Under the pieces are notes generated by a model that was not told where the DNA came from, made no database searches, and saw only the letters and a list, made by a program, of their open reading frames with translations. 64,000 bases of DNA from Klebsormidium nitens (lineage: Eukaryota > Streptophyta > Klebsormidiophyceae > Klebsormidiales > Klebsormidiaceae): the NCBI GenBank assembly GCA_000708835.1, contig DF237106.1:105021-169020 (forward strand). Direction: 5' to 3'. Shown here in pieces: positions 10,786 through 22,934 of the stretch; within the stretch, counting starts at the first letter, position 1; every line of letters begins with the position of its first letter. The position numbers and the translations under genes are program-made.

Positions 10786-13700
10786 TCACTTTTGAGCGAC
10801 CAGAACGCCCATGAGCCCATTTGCAATCTCATAGTGGGTAGCCTTCTTGAAGCCCGCCACCTTCGCCATGCGAATCTGCTCCCGACCTGCACAGATCCAG
10901 CCGAAATGAACGCTATTAGCATTCTTGAAGAGGGCCCCAAGATCTTGCAACTGTATTTCGTTCAGTATGCCGTTGTCGATGCGCCTCCGTTCAGTGGCGG
11001 CCGACCATTTTCGGTCTTTCAAAACGAGTGGATTCCTAACGGAGAAGCCAGACTGAGGATAAGGGGAGCAGATCTTAGAGAGCCGGTGACCTTATAACAA
11101 TCTCGCTACACCACTGCCGTATTGGGAGTGCCACTTTGAGGTGTCAATATCCTGCCAGCAAACACTCGGTTTGGAATGTAGTCTTACATTCAAGTGGAAA
11201 ATGCTGCGTTCGAACACGGATACACAGACACACGCATGTTTCACCCTTATGCGCAAACATTCAGACTGGAACGCGTACTGAAACCCAGACTGACTTTGCG
11301 GCATTCGAACACGGAAAACTTCAAACACAAACGTTTCATCTTAATGCGCAACGTTCGGACTGGAACGCGCCACTACTCAGATCGATATTGCTGCAATCAC
11401 ACACGAAACATTACAAACACAGATTTTTTACCCTATTGCACAGTCGTACCTCTTGGGAAGCGCTCAATGCTAGGTCGGAGGTACTCGTACTGCTCCTCCA
11501 CCTGGAACTGGCGGGCGACCGGGACCACCACGTTATCCAATAACCAGCCCTGGTTGAGGAGGGTAAAAGAGGGGGGTTAAGGAGGTGGTTGAGATAAGCA
11601 CGGGCTGGCGGCGCAAATGGACGTGTCGAAAGGTGAGGCTCCCAATGGGCGAGTGCCCCCGAGCAATCTACTCTAAGTGACTGACACTTCTGCTCTAAGT
11701 GAAAACCGATTGGACACTGAACTCCAACGCGAAGCCCCACCTCGACTACAGATAAGCGTAGCATGGTCACATCTGCGCCCCGGGAAAAACTCAGTAGTTG
11801 CCCTCTTCGATTCCACGGTACCGGGAATGCCTTCCCGGTCACATCTGCCATGTCTCGGAAGTTCGGTACCGAGGACAGGAACACTTTTCGTTTCCGTGAC
11901 ATCCGAGTGATGAGTTGCCAGCCTGCTTCAAGAGGTCAGCTTCGTACGGCTTCGTTGGCAATGCTTCACAAACATTCAAGCAAACGCAAGCTTCAGGTAT
12001 CGGTGGTGGTAACATGAAGCTTTCCGCTAAAACGGAATCCTTGAGCAGATTTGGAATTTCGAGCTTGCTTTTCGTTAAAAAGGTTGATTTATGCTAGGCC
12101 AGTCCCAGAACAATCCACTCGAACTGGGCTGATAAGCAAGGCGTGAACTTAGGTTGAGCTGATACAATCGGCTAAAAGTGATTCTTTGAGATCTGAGAAA
12201 AGGTAACTGATTTTAGAACAAGAAGCGGCCAGAGACAGACTTTAAGTTTTGCAAAAACGCGAGGCCTGAAAGAGCTGCAGAAAGGTGTAAGAGAAGAATC
12301 TCAAAGCGAAGTCGTTGGAAAAAGGAGCGTCAGGATCGCTCACCTGAAGCTCACCAATTACTGTACCACTAGCGTTGTTGAAGTCTAGAATGGCGACACT
12401 TGCGCCTGCACAGAGGAACATAAACGAGTACGTCCGTCAGTGCTTTCTTGCTTTGCTTAAACGAGGGGGGCGCATCAGCCACAAAACATCGATCTACCTA
12501 TTGCATACGCTCCAGCCAACTTGCCAAGCAAAAGAGGTCTATCTCTCGCTTCAAACTTGCTTGGATAATTTCTGTCTTTTAATTTTCAGGAGCAACAGGA
12601 GATGCCTTTTAAGGCCAAGACAAGCCTTTGAGGTTGTTCGATATTCAGCGACTGGTTTAGGTTGTTGGCAAAGAGTTGAGCAGGAAAAACGCCGAAGTCC
12701 GTCAAGGAGACCTTCGAAGGACGAAGCCACCTCCGTCAGAGTCTAGTAAGTAATAATCTGGGAGACTAAGCCTTTTTCTAGGGCAGGGATCAAGTTCGCC
12801 ATGAGAGAGGGCGATTGCTGCACGAAGCGCTGCATTGACGCGGCCTCTACCATTAAAAATCCCAACTTACATTCCTTTCTGCGAGAAACTTTTCGAAGAT
12901 CACGGCGACGGCTTCAGGAAAAGGTGACAGCTTCTTATGAGGTTCATCTGAAGGGGAAGTCAAACCTCTTACCTGGTTTTAAGACACGGTGGATCTCCCG
13001 CAGGCTGCGGGGGATGTCAGTAACGTTCCGGAGGCCGTACCCCATCGTAGCTGCGTCGAAGGCATTCGAATCGAACGGCAGTGAGAGGGCGTCGCCTTCA
13101 ATCCACCTGGACAGGGGGCCGCTTATTTAGTCAAGACTTTGGTCTTATTCGGATCCAAGCCGTCCTTGGTTATCTTGTCAAAGACTAAGAGGGCGTCACC
13201 TTCATCCACCTGGACAGGGGAGCGCTTATCAAGTCACGGCCACCGCTTCTTGTTGGAAATTCGTCGTCCTCATTTGGCTTCTCTGGTCTGACATTTGGGC
13301 GCTCGAAAGGTTTGGCTTGTTGAGCCAACTTCGGCGGTCGCAGAGTGAAAAGTTGGACAGCGTCTTAAATGCCTCAATGTTCCGCGAGCTCCTAACCCGA
13401 AGCGTCATACTGTATATATACGATTACAATCATGCATGAAAAAGGCGACGTCCTCGAAGAGAGAAAACTGTGCGAAAATGAGCCCCATAAGTTCGAATTC
13501 TGAGTATCGATCGGGTAGTCTGGAATCCAGCGTGGCAATACGAGCCAAGTCAACCGCTCGAGCAAGGGATGCTGGCGGATGCAAGCTGGCGGATGAGAAG
13601 CCAGAACGCTTCAGCGCAAAGGAGCTCACTTCATTCTGAGTTTCGACGCGGTATACGAAGCATCTTGCCTCGCTGCCGCCACCCCCAACTGCTCCGACGA

Positions 13701-15883
13701 GAAGTCGAGGCCAGTGACCTGTGGATAGAGGTTTTTTTGGTGTTCGGCTTCTGAAGTCAGGGCGCTGATGACAATACGTGAAGGCTTTCGAAACACGTCA
13801 AGAAGTGTGCAAAAGCAACAGCGTACTGCTGATAATCGGCGATGGCGGCGGCGCTCTTCAAATTTTCTAGGGCGGGGTAACTGACCGACTTCGAGATGGT
13901 TAATCTTTACAAAGCATTTGACATTTAGACGGAGGGAGATCCCAGCTTCGCAAAACTCGTTGTCAAGAACTTTCACATCGAGGTCCAGAGAGCGGGTTGG
14001 AAAGTTGCGAGTCCCCAGCTGAGGCCTGCTGTGTCGAGGCATCCCTTTGTGGTCAGCGGTCAAGAACTGAGAGCCTTGAAAATACGCAGTTTGCATAGGC
14101 CGTCATAACGATGTGTAGGTGGTTGGCTACAGGAACAACTTCCCCGCAAATCCTCGACGTGCTCTTTGCAGTATTAAAACTGAAAGATAAGCGGCCGCGT
14201 ACATCGGAAATTCTTTCACCTTTCGATTTTTCATCTGTCATAACTAGATGGAGAAGACACGCTACGAGTCCTGCCAGTGTGCCTTCTGATCTCAATACCC
14301 CATTAGAAAAGCCCGAGATTCTGAGACCGACAAACCAGATATTTAGAGGATTAGAAGCACTAAAGTAAGAACCTTGAAAAGTTGGACACTCACCTGGCCC
14401 TCAGGTCCTACAGTCTCTGCTAACAGGAAGGCGACATCCCCACTGCCGCAACAAATGTCTAGAACGTTGTCGCCCTTGGCTGCTCTGCTCATGCACAAAG
14501 ACAGGTACTTTTCTCGTTGATTGGCGAACAGCGAAGGGAGCGGCAAAACCCGATCCGGCAGGTCGGGTGTTCCTAAGGAGGCCGCTCATCGGACATTTCT
14601 TCGGACGTGGCCCTAAAACCTTTGGACGCGGCCTAAGACTCTTGGATGCGATCCGAAAATATTGTTTTGACATCCGGACTGTGGCCCGACGGCTGTCTCT
14701 GAATCAAAAGGCCGTTCATCTTTCTTATGCCTGCCCTAGTCTTTGCTTCAAGCTCCTTGCAACCCAAAGCTCTACTTCGGTCTGACGACAATCATACCCA
14801 AGAGCACAGCTTTGCCGAATCCAGAAGGAGAAACCTCCCGATTTTCGGTTCCCTTCCGCCTCCCTGCCCCGCATTTGCGGAAAAGGATGCGCGATAACAC
14901 TAGTGGCTACGAGAAGCCCGCTCCAGGAGAACGTGTAACTCTTGACTGCGCATTCCAGAAGCCCAGAAAGTGCAGACTTTTATGAATCCACGTTGACCAG
15001 ATTGTTCTGTCCAGAAGAGCCAAGTATCAAAAAAAGGGTTACCTGCTCCACTTGACTGCCATGCGCTTCCATATCCGGTGTTGCCCCAGGGAGAGCCAGT
15101 CGTTCAACTGCAGCTAACACAGCGACGCGCTTTGAGCGAGCATGAGAGATATGAAAGTCTGGTGGTCAATTCAGGCAAACCTTCGTCACATTGACGACTG
15201 CCATGCGAAGGGCCTCAATGGCGACTGCAGCGATGGGAAATTAGAAAAAATCATCTGACTTCTTATGTGAACTGGGTGTTCATCTCTGCACGAACAGATC
15301 TCTCCGATTTCGATCAAAGCGTACAGAGCCCTGCAAGGTGTATATACCCACCTATGATACAAGATCAAATACTTGCCGTCAAAGGGATACCCTGTCCTGC
15401 TTTTAAAGCCTTTCTCCAGGGGGAACTTCTGGAGCCCGGAACAATGCATTCTGACATTTCTCAAAGCAGCCACATAGATTCAAGAACTTTGCTGGAAAGC
15501 TGTGATGAAGGCCAGAGCCATTCCAAAGGTACACAATAAATCGTACATCTTACCATGCAAACGTCCGCAACAGGGCAGAAACCTTCCTAGCATAAAATAC
15601 TCCTGTCCATAACACACACCTGATCATACATGGGGGCAATTTGATTGAACAGCTTTTGCCGCTTCTGAGACTCTGCCTCCTCTGATGACTCAACAGAGAC
15701 ACCACTATAGGCTGCTCTCCCGTTACTTCCTCTGCGCTCCTCCTCATCCACAGCAGTCAGCGGGGCAGCGCTGCTGGCATCGCCGCTGACATCATCTCTG
15801 TATGATGCACTGACAGGTGGCAGCAGGTGGCGCCGAGTGGTTTTCCTGGTTTCACTAAGTGGACCTGCCATCAGAATTGACAA
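10786..15883 (-). CDS. menG: 2-phytyl-1,4-naphthoquinone (demethylphylloquinone) methyltransferase
   Basis: Transfers a methyl group from S-adenosylmethionine in the last step of phylloquinone (vitamin K1) synthesis for photosystem I, in the plastid. Eight exons on the minus strand join in phase: 15883-15620, 15107-15043, 14484-14394, 13718-13657, 13106-12973, 12405-12344, 11549-11450, 10886-10786, giving 292 aa. Exon 1 gives a transit-peptide-like N-terminus and then LFNQIAPMYDQ. Exon 2 gives LNDWLSLGQHRIWKRM. Exon 3 has the SAM-binding motif VLDICCGSGD at residues 117-126. Exon 4 gives TGLDFSSEQLGVAAARQ. Exon 5 has the MGYGLRNV motif. Exon 7 gives GWLLDNVVVPVA. Exon 8 gives HYEIANGLMGVLVAQK and the stop. 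These match plant MenG throughout. Between AAARQ and WIEGD the protein is several residues shorter than plant relatives. The start could be M15883 or M15871. Confidence 0.95.
11190..11385. repeat. Two-copy imperfect tandem repeat in a menG intron
   Basis: Two related copies of roughly 80-95 bp lie in the intron between menG exons 8 and 7. Shared blocks are TTCGAACACGG, then CA-rich sequence, then TTATGCGCAA or TTAATGCGCAA, then GACTGGAACGCG. The copies end near 11276 and 11371. They differ by several substitutions and small indels. Confidence 0.6.
13083..13235. repeat. Duplicated menG exon-5 splice-site fragment
   Basis: About 45 bp around the 3' splice site and first codons of menG exon 5 (about 13083-13128) recur about 100 bp further upstream in the gene (about 13188-13235). 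Both copies have the AGAGGGCGTC, CCACCTGGACAGGGG and GCGCTTAT/GCCGCTTAT blocks. The upstream copy has lost one base in the codons after the AG, so splicing there would shift the reading frame. Confidence 0.7.
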
Positions 15884-17093
15884 GCATGAGTATGCGGAAC
15901 ACTTACAATCAACCGTGGAGGCTCTGTTTGATGCAATTGTCGGAGCTTCTTAGCCAGGCTTGCTGCCCTTGGGATTTGAAGCTGAGCGCAAGCCATGCGG
16001 TTGTTGAGGACGATTTGAGAGATTAAGAGCAGATTTATCTCATGACGGGGCGATGCTTTGCAAGTGGTTGAATGTTTAGGTGGTGTGCAATGTAAGAACA
16101 CAATGTCAAAATTGACTAAGGAGGAATGTGGATGGGATTTTTGAGTGGACTTTGAGCACCACCACCTTTCTAGCCTTTTCAAATTCCCAAAGAAGCACCG
16201 AACATCATTCTGACCAAAACCAATTGCTTTCGATCATTCCCAAGCCCCCAATCTTGTTCGATTGCTGGCATTTCATGCAATGTGGCAAGCAGTCGCACGC
16301 AGTGCCATTTGCTGGCCAATACATGTAAAGTCCCCCCCTGCAGTTTGGGAACAGCATTCCACTCACGGTGTCTTTGCTCCATCTCAAGGGCTCCGATACG
16401 CAAGACCCGCCTCCTCCTTCCAACATTCACAACCCTTGTCGGCAATTCCTTCCCTACCACTTCATTGTACCCTGCCCTCTGACAAGAAGCATGAAGCTGC
16501 GCCGAGGAAGTCAAGCGGAAGCAAACAGAGGTACCCGCCATCTGGAACGTCTTCTGACAACGCAATCAAAGCGGTGCTGAAGCGCCCTAACAGTAGTAAC
16601 TGGCTCACAATTGATAATATTGACAATTGTCAATTGGGACTTTCGATCATGAGTTCAATATGTGATTCTCTTTTCCCCACCAGAATTCGGGTAGGTAATA
16701 CAGAACAAAGTTGAGCTCATCTGGGCTTGGTTAGATTAGTATTAAACCTACCGAGTCTCGTGCCATTTGGCAATCAGGGCAGCAACCTTGACCGGTCCTC
16801 AAACCCGGACAGAAACCGACGCTAACCTGGCCTCTTGACCTGCTTCCATGGAAATTAGGGTTCCGAGTCCCCTCTTCACTGAAGTCATTCCTCCTTGAAC
16901 TTGAAGATCAATGCTTGTTCTTCCAATCACAGCAGGTAAATCTTTCCCATTCCTCAACACATCAGGTTGTGTTGAGGTGCCTGTTTGGAAAACTCGAAGC
17001 ATCGCCATCCAGTGAGAAGTCACTTCCTTCCCTCTTAAATCAGCTTGAAAGTTTGCAAAGTCGCTGCGTGCGGCTCCCTGATCGGATGCAAGC
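15884..17093. promoter_or_regulatory. Shared divergent promoter region of menG and the STK16-like kinase
   Basis: About 1.2 kb separates the menG start (minus strand) from the kinase start (plus strand), so both promoters should lie here. I saw no clear TATA box. Around 16610-16640 there is an AT-rich, partly palindromic block containing TTGACAATTGTCAA. No other gene was recognised. Confidence 0.4.
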
Positions 17094-20000
17094 ATGGGGT
17101 GCACCCTCTCGGTATGGAGTACCCTCTATGACTCGGTGGTTCCAAACGGCAGCGATGTGTGGATTGGCGACAGGAGGTTCAGGGTGGTTAAGGAGCTGGG
17201 AGAAGGCGGGTTTGCCTTTGTGTACCTGGTGAAAGAGATGCCCACTGAGAGGCCGCAGGAGCGCCCGACCTCTTATGTAGCCGGTGAGAGGAGGATTGCG
17301 TCGCAGCTTATATGCTTGATCTTTCGTGGCGGGCAGTGAATATCTTTAACAGGTGACTGAGGGCGACATTGAGATGATACTGGTTCATCAGGGAAAGAAG
17401 TACCGTATATAGAATCAACGGGCATCATAAATGTCAGATCTCAGTAGGCGATTGAGCTTCTGGGACACCTCCTGCAGTGACCAGCGACACCACATAATCA
17501 ATCTAACTGCAACGTTTGCCTGTTAAGATGGTCGGAACAGCGTCTCACTAATCAGTTGGACGCATGTTTTGACCTCCTCACTTGATCGCAAGTTTTTGAA
17601 TAAAAGAGTGGCGGGGGGATCTTGTGCGAAGAAGGTCATGATGCTTTGACACTCCCACTGGAGACCCATCACACCACAAGAATGAGGGAGGCTGCGCAAC
17701 ACCACTTTCAATGATCCCTGTCGCCAATTCAGAGGGCTTCAGGACATAGACATAGTAAAAACGACTGTCCTTCTGCAGTCACTGGTCGATGGCGGTGGCC
17801 CACAGAGTTTGTTTTCACACCCCTTTCTGGAAGTCTGGCTGTTTGCACCATACCGGTATCATCTCTACTCAATTTCGACTTTCCCTGATGAAGATTTTCA
17901 GTTGGTTACATGAATCCAACCCTCCCAGGTTCCTAGATCAGCGACTGAAGCTCCTTGGAAGGGAGGATTGCTCCCAATAATTGGTTGTAGAAAAGTGCGG
18001 GTCTCGGTCTTGATGTGCAGATGACGGCCAGTACGCAATGAAGAAGTTTCTGATCCAGACAGAGGAGCAACTACAACTAGTGAAGCAGGAGGTGGTTTCG
18101 TCGACGCGCTTTCAGCACCCCAACCTGCTCCCCCTCCTCGAACACTCCATCATCACAGTCAAGGTAGACTCCGGCCCTATATGTGGCACTTGACAAAAGA
18201 ACCGAGGCTGTGTGCAGATGTTTCAAGGTGTGGTTTGAACCTATCTTTGCTTTTCAACTGGCTGCGGCATGTAGGGGGTTAAACTATTATTGGCACCCGC
18301 AGATGGGAATAGTTTTCGTCTCAGGAGTCTGAAAGGGTGGCTTACTTTATTGGTTAGGGCGCTTATTGGTTAAAAGAGCAAGGCAGTTGACGTGAACCTG
18401 GAGTATCCGCACCTGACCCTCTTCACTTTAACAAATTAAACCGGGCTTCAGAGTTCATGGGAGTAGGAAAAAGACCAGTGATCGATCATCTTTATGCGAC
18501 GCACTGAAGAGACACATTTCTCGCAATCATAACGGATATTACAGTTGTTAGTGTCAAAATTGCCATTCCATTTTCCTTGTGTCGAGATTATATCTGCACC
18601 CATCAATCCATCGGCTGAGAGTCCATTTTCAGTGGTATGGTCCAAGATAAAAAGTCATGCTGTGAGCATTTGTAACCCCGGTGGCAACTTTGACGCAAAC
18701 AAGCTATGTCGTTTTGCAGGATAAGCACGTTTCCCCGCAAGGCGCCCTGGACGGGAACTGGACCCGGGAGGCGTACTTTTTGTTTCCCGTCTACCGAGAG
18801 GGGACGTTACAGGATGCAATCTCACAGATGCAGGAGACAAAGGATTGCTTCTCAGCGCCAGAGGTCCTACAGATTCTGAAGCAAGTGAGTCTTTGTTGTC
18901 AAGTGCGACAATCACGCATCATGACACTGCTGATTTTGTTCGATACGAATCATGGTCGGAAGAAGGCACGTGGATGGTGTGCTTGTATCTGATTGGGGTT
19001 CCATTCCTGGACTGTCTCGGGCTTCCAGCTTGTTGGGGCGTGCTTTTACAGCAGGGTGTTCTAAGATCGTCTTGAAGTCCGAATTTTCCCTTTATTTGAC
19101 GTCACCGAGTGAAACATGGCTCAGTGAAAAGACTCCTTGCCATCGCCCTGATTTACCGTCCTGGAAGAATCGAAGCGAGGATGCAAGCTTGGTTGTGAAC
19201 CGGAACAGGGGGCCACATACTCCTGTATTACCGCTTCTGATCTGCAGATGCATATCTTTTAAGGCCGTTCAATTCGTCGTGAGGGACCAATCTTTTGACA
19301 GATAGCAGTGTGCGTGGAGTCTTGCCACCCCTATCACAAGAGCTTGCGACTGCCCTTTTCTTCCGAATGCTTCCGATCCGGCCAAGCTCGGGCCAGACCC
19401 TCTTCGAACGAAGTTCGTCCTCACCTGGACATCGATGATCCTACACTTTGAACCCACCAACCATGAACATCTTGTATTCGAGGGCTGAAAATTCCTCTAC
19501 CCGCACCAACACGCCGGTTGGGCAGAATTTTGCTTAATAATCACTTACGTACCTTCCGGAAATTGGGCAAGTCATTCTGAAACATTGAGCATTTGAAATT
19601 CGTGATGGAACTTGGAATATCTGCACAAAAACCCTTTTTCACCAGCCAGAATAGTCCAAAGATAAAATATCAAAATGTCATTCATTCGAAAGTTTGGGCA
19701 GAATGAATAAAACGAATTCATAGCAATGAAAAGTTTGTGCAAAATCAAAAATACTTAATTGATGCCCAACCAGCGTGTTAGTACGGGTATCTGTTTTCGC
19801 TTCCGCTCTGTCCGCACGCCTTGCTAAGCGTCTCCCTCCGTGCACAGATCTGCGGCGGCCTACTCGTGATGCACTCGAGCGACCCCCCCTTTGCGCACAA
19901 CGACATCAAGCCGGGGAACGTGCTGCTAGAGCGGCGGAGCGGAAACATAAAAGCGGTGATCATGGACTATGGCAGCGTGTCCCCTGCACGACGAAAGGTG

Positions 20001-21317
20001 TCTACCAGGAAAGAGGCGCTCGTCCTGCAGGTAGGGCCCGAAAAGGATCTATTCTGAAGAAGCGACGTGCTCGACCTTTCATAAACTGTAACGGAGTTCG
20101 TCAGAGGTCGACTCCGTTGCCTTGGTGTCAAGATGTCCTTCAGCGTTTCGTCAACTTGAACTCAGTTGACGACAGGATGTGAGCCAGGGCTTTTTTTGGC
20201 TCGATCTAAAATTGGGATGGCTGCAGACTTAACCGTAGAAAAGGAAGAGTGTTGGGTTGTGATCTCCAAGGACGTACGGATCTTGAAAGTTTGAAGGATT
20301 AGAAGGAATAAGAAGCATATTCTGTTGGTGAGATTCAAAACAGGTAGAAGAAGCATGGACTTGTGCGACTTCGATGTCCTTAAGTTACCATGTACTGCAC
20401 GCGCAGGAGGCCTTGGGTTTTCCGCCACAGTATCATACTTACATGATCAAAGGCTAAAATTCCTGCACTTTATCGCTTGGCAGGAGTGGGCTGCCGAGCA
20501 CTGCACTGCCCCCTACCGCGCCCCCGAGCTCTTCGACACCCCCAGCTCGTGCGAGATCGACGAGCGGACGGACGTTTGGTCGCTCGGGTGCACGCTCTAT
20601 GCTATCATGTGAGCTTTATCGATCTTCGAATCCTTCCTTCTCCCTGAAACACTACCGCTGAGAGCGTGATTTGTTTCGATTCCATCGAAAGGGGCTCTTG
20701 TGGACCTAGTGTGTATGGACTGGCTCTATATGAGCGGTAGAAGGGTCTATGTGAACAGGCTCAATTTTACAAATGTCGAAAGACCGAGTGCGGAGAAGAA
20801 GCGGTAATATTGTTGTCTGGGCTGGGCCGGTGTGGAAGGAGTCGGTAAAACTGCTGACACTTGATGTGAAATGGAAGGGCTCTGTGCGAGTCTGTAAGGA
20901 CACGGGCTCTTCATTGTCTCTCTGGTTACCCACGTTGGCTGTTAAACACAGCTTTCCGTGCTGCATATCTGCAGTGTGTCCGAGCGCTCTGTCATGTGTG
21001 TCCGAGCGCTCTGTCATGTCTTAACCAAAAAAAGTATGATAGGTTGAAACTTGATACAAAAGCTTCGACGTCTTCGCAGGTACCACGTCAACCCCTTCGA
21101 GTTTGCCGTTAACGACAAGGGAGGCGGTGGCAGTCTAGCACTCGCGGCAATAAGCGGCCGTGTACAATGGCCCACAAGTCCAGTAAAAAGCTATCCCCCT
21201 AGTTTTCACGACCTAGTATTGTCGATGCTCAACACGGATTGGACGAGACGGCCTCACATACGGGACCTTTGCAGAACTGTTGAAAATATGATAAGCACGC
21301 TGCCGCCTGAGATGTGA
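17094..21317 (+). CDS. STK16-type (MPSK1-like) acylated serine/threonine protein kinase
   Basis: Six exons join in phase: 17094-17283, 18021-18163, 18720-18884, 19848-20030, 20484-20608, 21080-21317, giving 347 aa, close to the roughly 305 aa of animal STK16. The N-terminus MGCTLS fits N-myristoylation at Gly2 and palmitoylation at Cys3, as in STK16, and suggests Golgi or membrane attachment. Kinase landmarks: glycine loop GEGGFAFVYLV (about 36-46), the YAMKK lysine (71/72), catalytic HNDIKPGN (Asp185) in place of HRD, metal-binding MDYGS (Asp206) in place of DFG, then QEWAAEHCTAPYRAPELF and DERTDVWSLGCTLYA. These last two blocks are characteristic of STK16. The C-terminal lobe ends about 14 residues after RRPHIRDL. 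The catalytic Lys and both Asp are present, so activity is expected. Start choice is supported by the acylation motif. Confidence 0.93.
20975..21018 (+). repeat. Two-copy direct repeat, about 22 bp, in a kinase intron
   Basis: A unit containing GTGTCCGAGCGCTCTGTCAT occurs twice head to tail near the end of the last intron of the STK16-like gene. The repeat is perfect over its core. Confidence 0.75.
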
Positions 21318-21533
21318 TTGCCCTTCGTTTTGACCTCTAACTAACTGAGATAGATAGGACAGACACTAACGTCTTCATACGTTCACTGACTCGATCTGAA
21401 TTAATGTAACTTGATACTGCTCAAACCGAACTCGCAAATTCGAGCTGGAAGGAGATGTACGTTGTGCATGCCCAAATTGTAGATGCATTGCGTACTATAT
21501 AGCACGCAATATTACACGTACATGCGTGCATAT

Positions 21534-21920
21534 AAGTACGTGACTGCGTCCTAGCTGCGCACTGCATCAGATAACAAGTCGAATCCACTCATGCATGAGT
21601 NNNNNNNNNNNNNNNNNNNNNNNNNNNNNNNNNNNNNNNNNNNNNNNNNNNNNNNNNNNNNNNNNNNNNNNNNNNNNNNNNNNNNNNNNNNNNNNNNNNN
21701 NNNNNNNNNNNNNNNNNNNNNNNNNNNNNNNNNNNNNNNNNNNNNNNNNNNNNNNNNNNNNNNNNNNNNNNNNNNNNNNNNNNNNNNNNNNNNNNNNNNN
21801 NNNNNNNNNNNNNNNNNNNNNNNNNNNNNNNNNNNNNNNNNNNNNNNNNNNNNNNNNNNNNNNNNNNNNNTGACTTCGTTAGTCTGATGCAGTGCGCAGC
21901 TAGGACGCAGTCACGTACTT
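21534..21920. repeat. 38-bp perfect inverted repeat flanking an assembly gap
   Basis: Positions 21534-21571 are the exact reverse complement of 21883-21920. Between them lie the 270 unknown bases (21601-21870) and short flanks. Partial matching continues a few bases outside each arm. The arrangement fits the terminal inverted repeats of a small non-autonomous DNA transposon, or a long palindrome that stopped assembly. No transposase is visible. Confidence 0.8.
21601..21870. other. Assembly gap (270 N)
   Basis: A run of unknown bases. Its true length cannot be judged from the sequence. Confidence 1.
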
Positions 21921-22934
21921 ACATCACATGTGACCGGAGCGTCATGCATGATCCTGCATGGATGCTGGCGGCCCGGGCCATGCATGTGGTCGCATACGTG
22001 CCATCCGGCTAGGCGGCATCATTTGAGAACACATTATCATTGGAGACAGTACGTGCATGTAGGTAGTCTTAAACTTGGACTGAAGTTGGACTGAAAAGAC
22101 TTTGTGCAGAATGATGACTTATGAATCTGGCCAACCATGCAATAAACAAGCTCGCCGGCAGTTGAATGCAATATCAGGTTGTATGCACAGGCGGCAAAGC
22201 GGTTGAAAGCGGACACATGGTACGTCGAAACAGGCTGCCTATTGACCAAACGCTCCAGTTTGCCGGGACTTGCAAGTCGGATGCTTGTTGCATTCTGAGT
22301 CCATCCTGTAGATCGTGCTGGCTGGCAAAACTCGACATGTGAAGTGGGTGCAAATAGTTGCAAGGCCTGTGTCGCCGAGAGCGCCAGGCAGACACTGACA
22401 GAGCTAGTAAAAGCAAAGCGTCGATCAGGAAATGATCAATACGGGCATGTACGCGCAACGCTCTTTTCCATCATACGGTGCGGCACGGCCTAAGACCGTG
22501 GCTTGCGGCCATGGCGGCAGCAATTATAAGTATGTATCGTACATGGCCCGTTGTCTGAATGAAAGTCAAATTCAGAAGACGATAATAGGCTACCGTCAAT
22601 GCGTCCGATCAAACTGATCAGAAGTAGCTAGCTTACGAGCATAAGAGTGCGTCGGGCCGCGGTCGGGCCCCAACTTTCGGCCCCCACAGTCGAGCCACTT
22701 GAGAAACGCAGTCTCGAAGGTCAGAGTACATATTCAGGGAGCCATGCGGTGCAACTGCAGACTAGCTAGAGACGGGTAGGCAACTCTGACTCTATTTACA
22801 ACGCTCGAGCCACATGCTTACAGTCCTGTAGTCTTCTGTACAAAGCCTATAGAAGCGGAGGATGCACCCAGGTGCAGATATGCATGGTATTCCTTCGCCT
22901 CATGTACCATCAAACAGCCCTCCTGATTCTGACG

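Larger units (their letters stand above)
21318..22934. other. Intergenic region with assembly gap
   Basis: No coding sequence was recognised between the kinase stop and the stop of the minus-strand membrane-protein gene. The region contains the 270-base gap and its flanking inverted repeat, listed separately. The sequence is rich in TGCATG-like and GTACGTAC-like short palindromes. Confidence 0.5.

Noticed and set aside
13636-14096. Long minus-strand frame through menG exon 4
   Set aside because: Only the part 13718-13657 matches MenG and is bounded by an acceptor and a donor; the rest is intron read in frame.
15902-16000. Upstream transit-peptide exon for menG (MACAQLQIPRAAS...)
   Set aside because: It looks like a targeting peptide, but the only GT-AG join to exon 1 would be about 42 bases long and out of phase.
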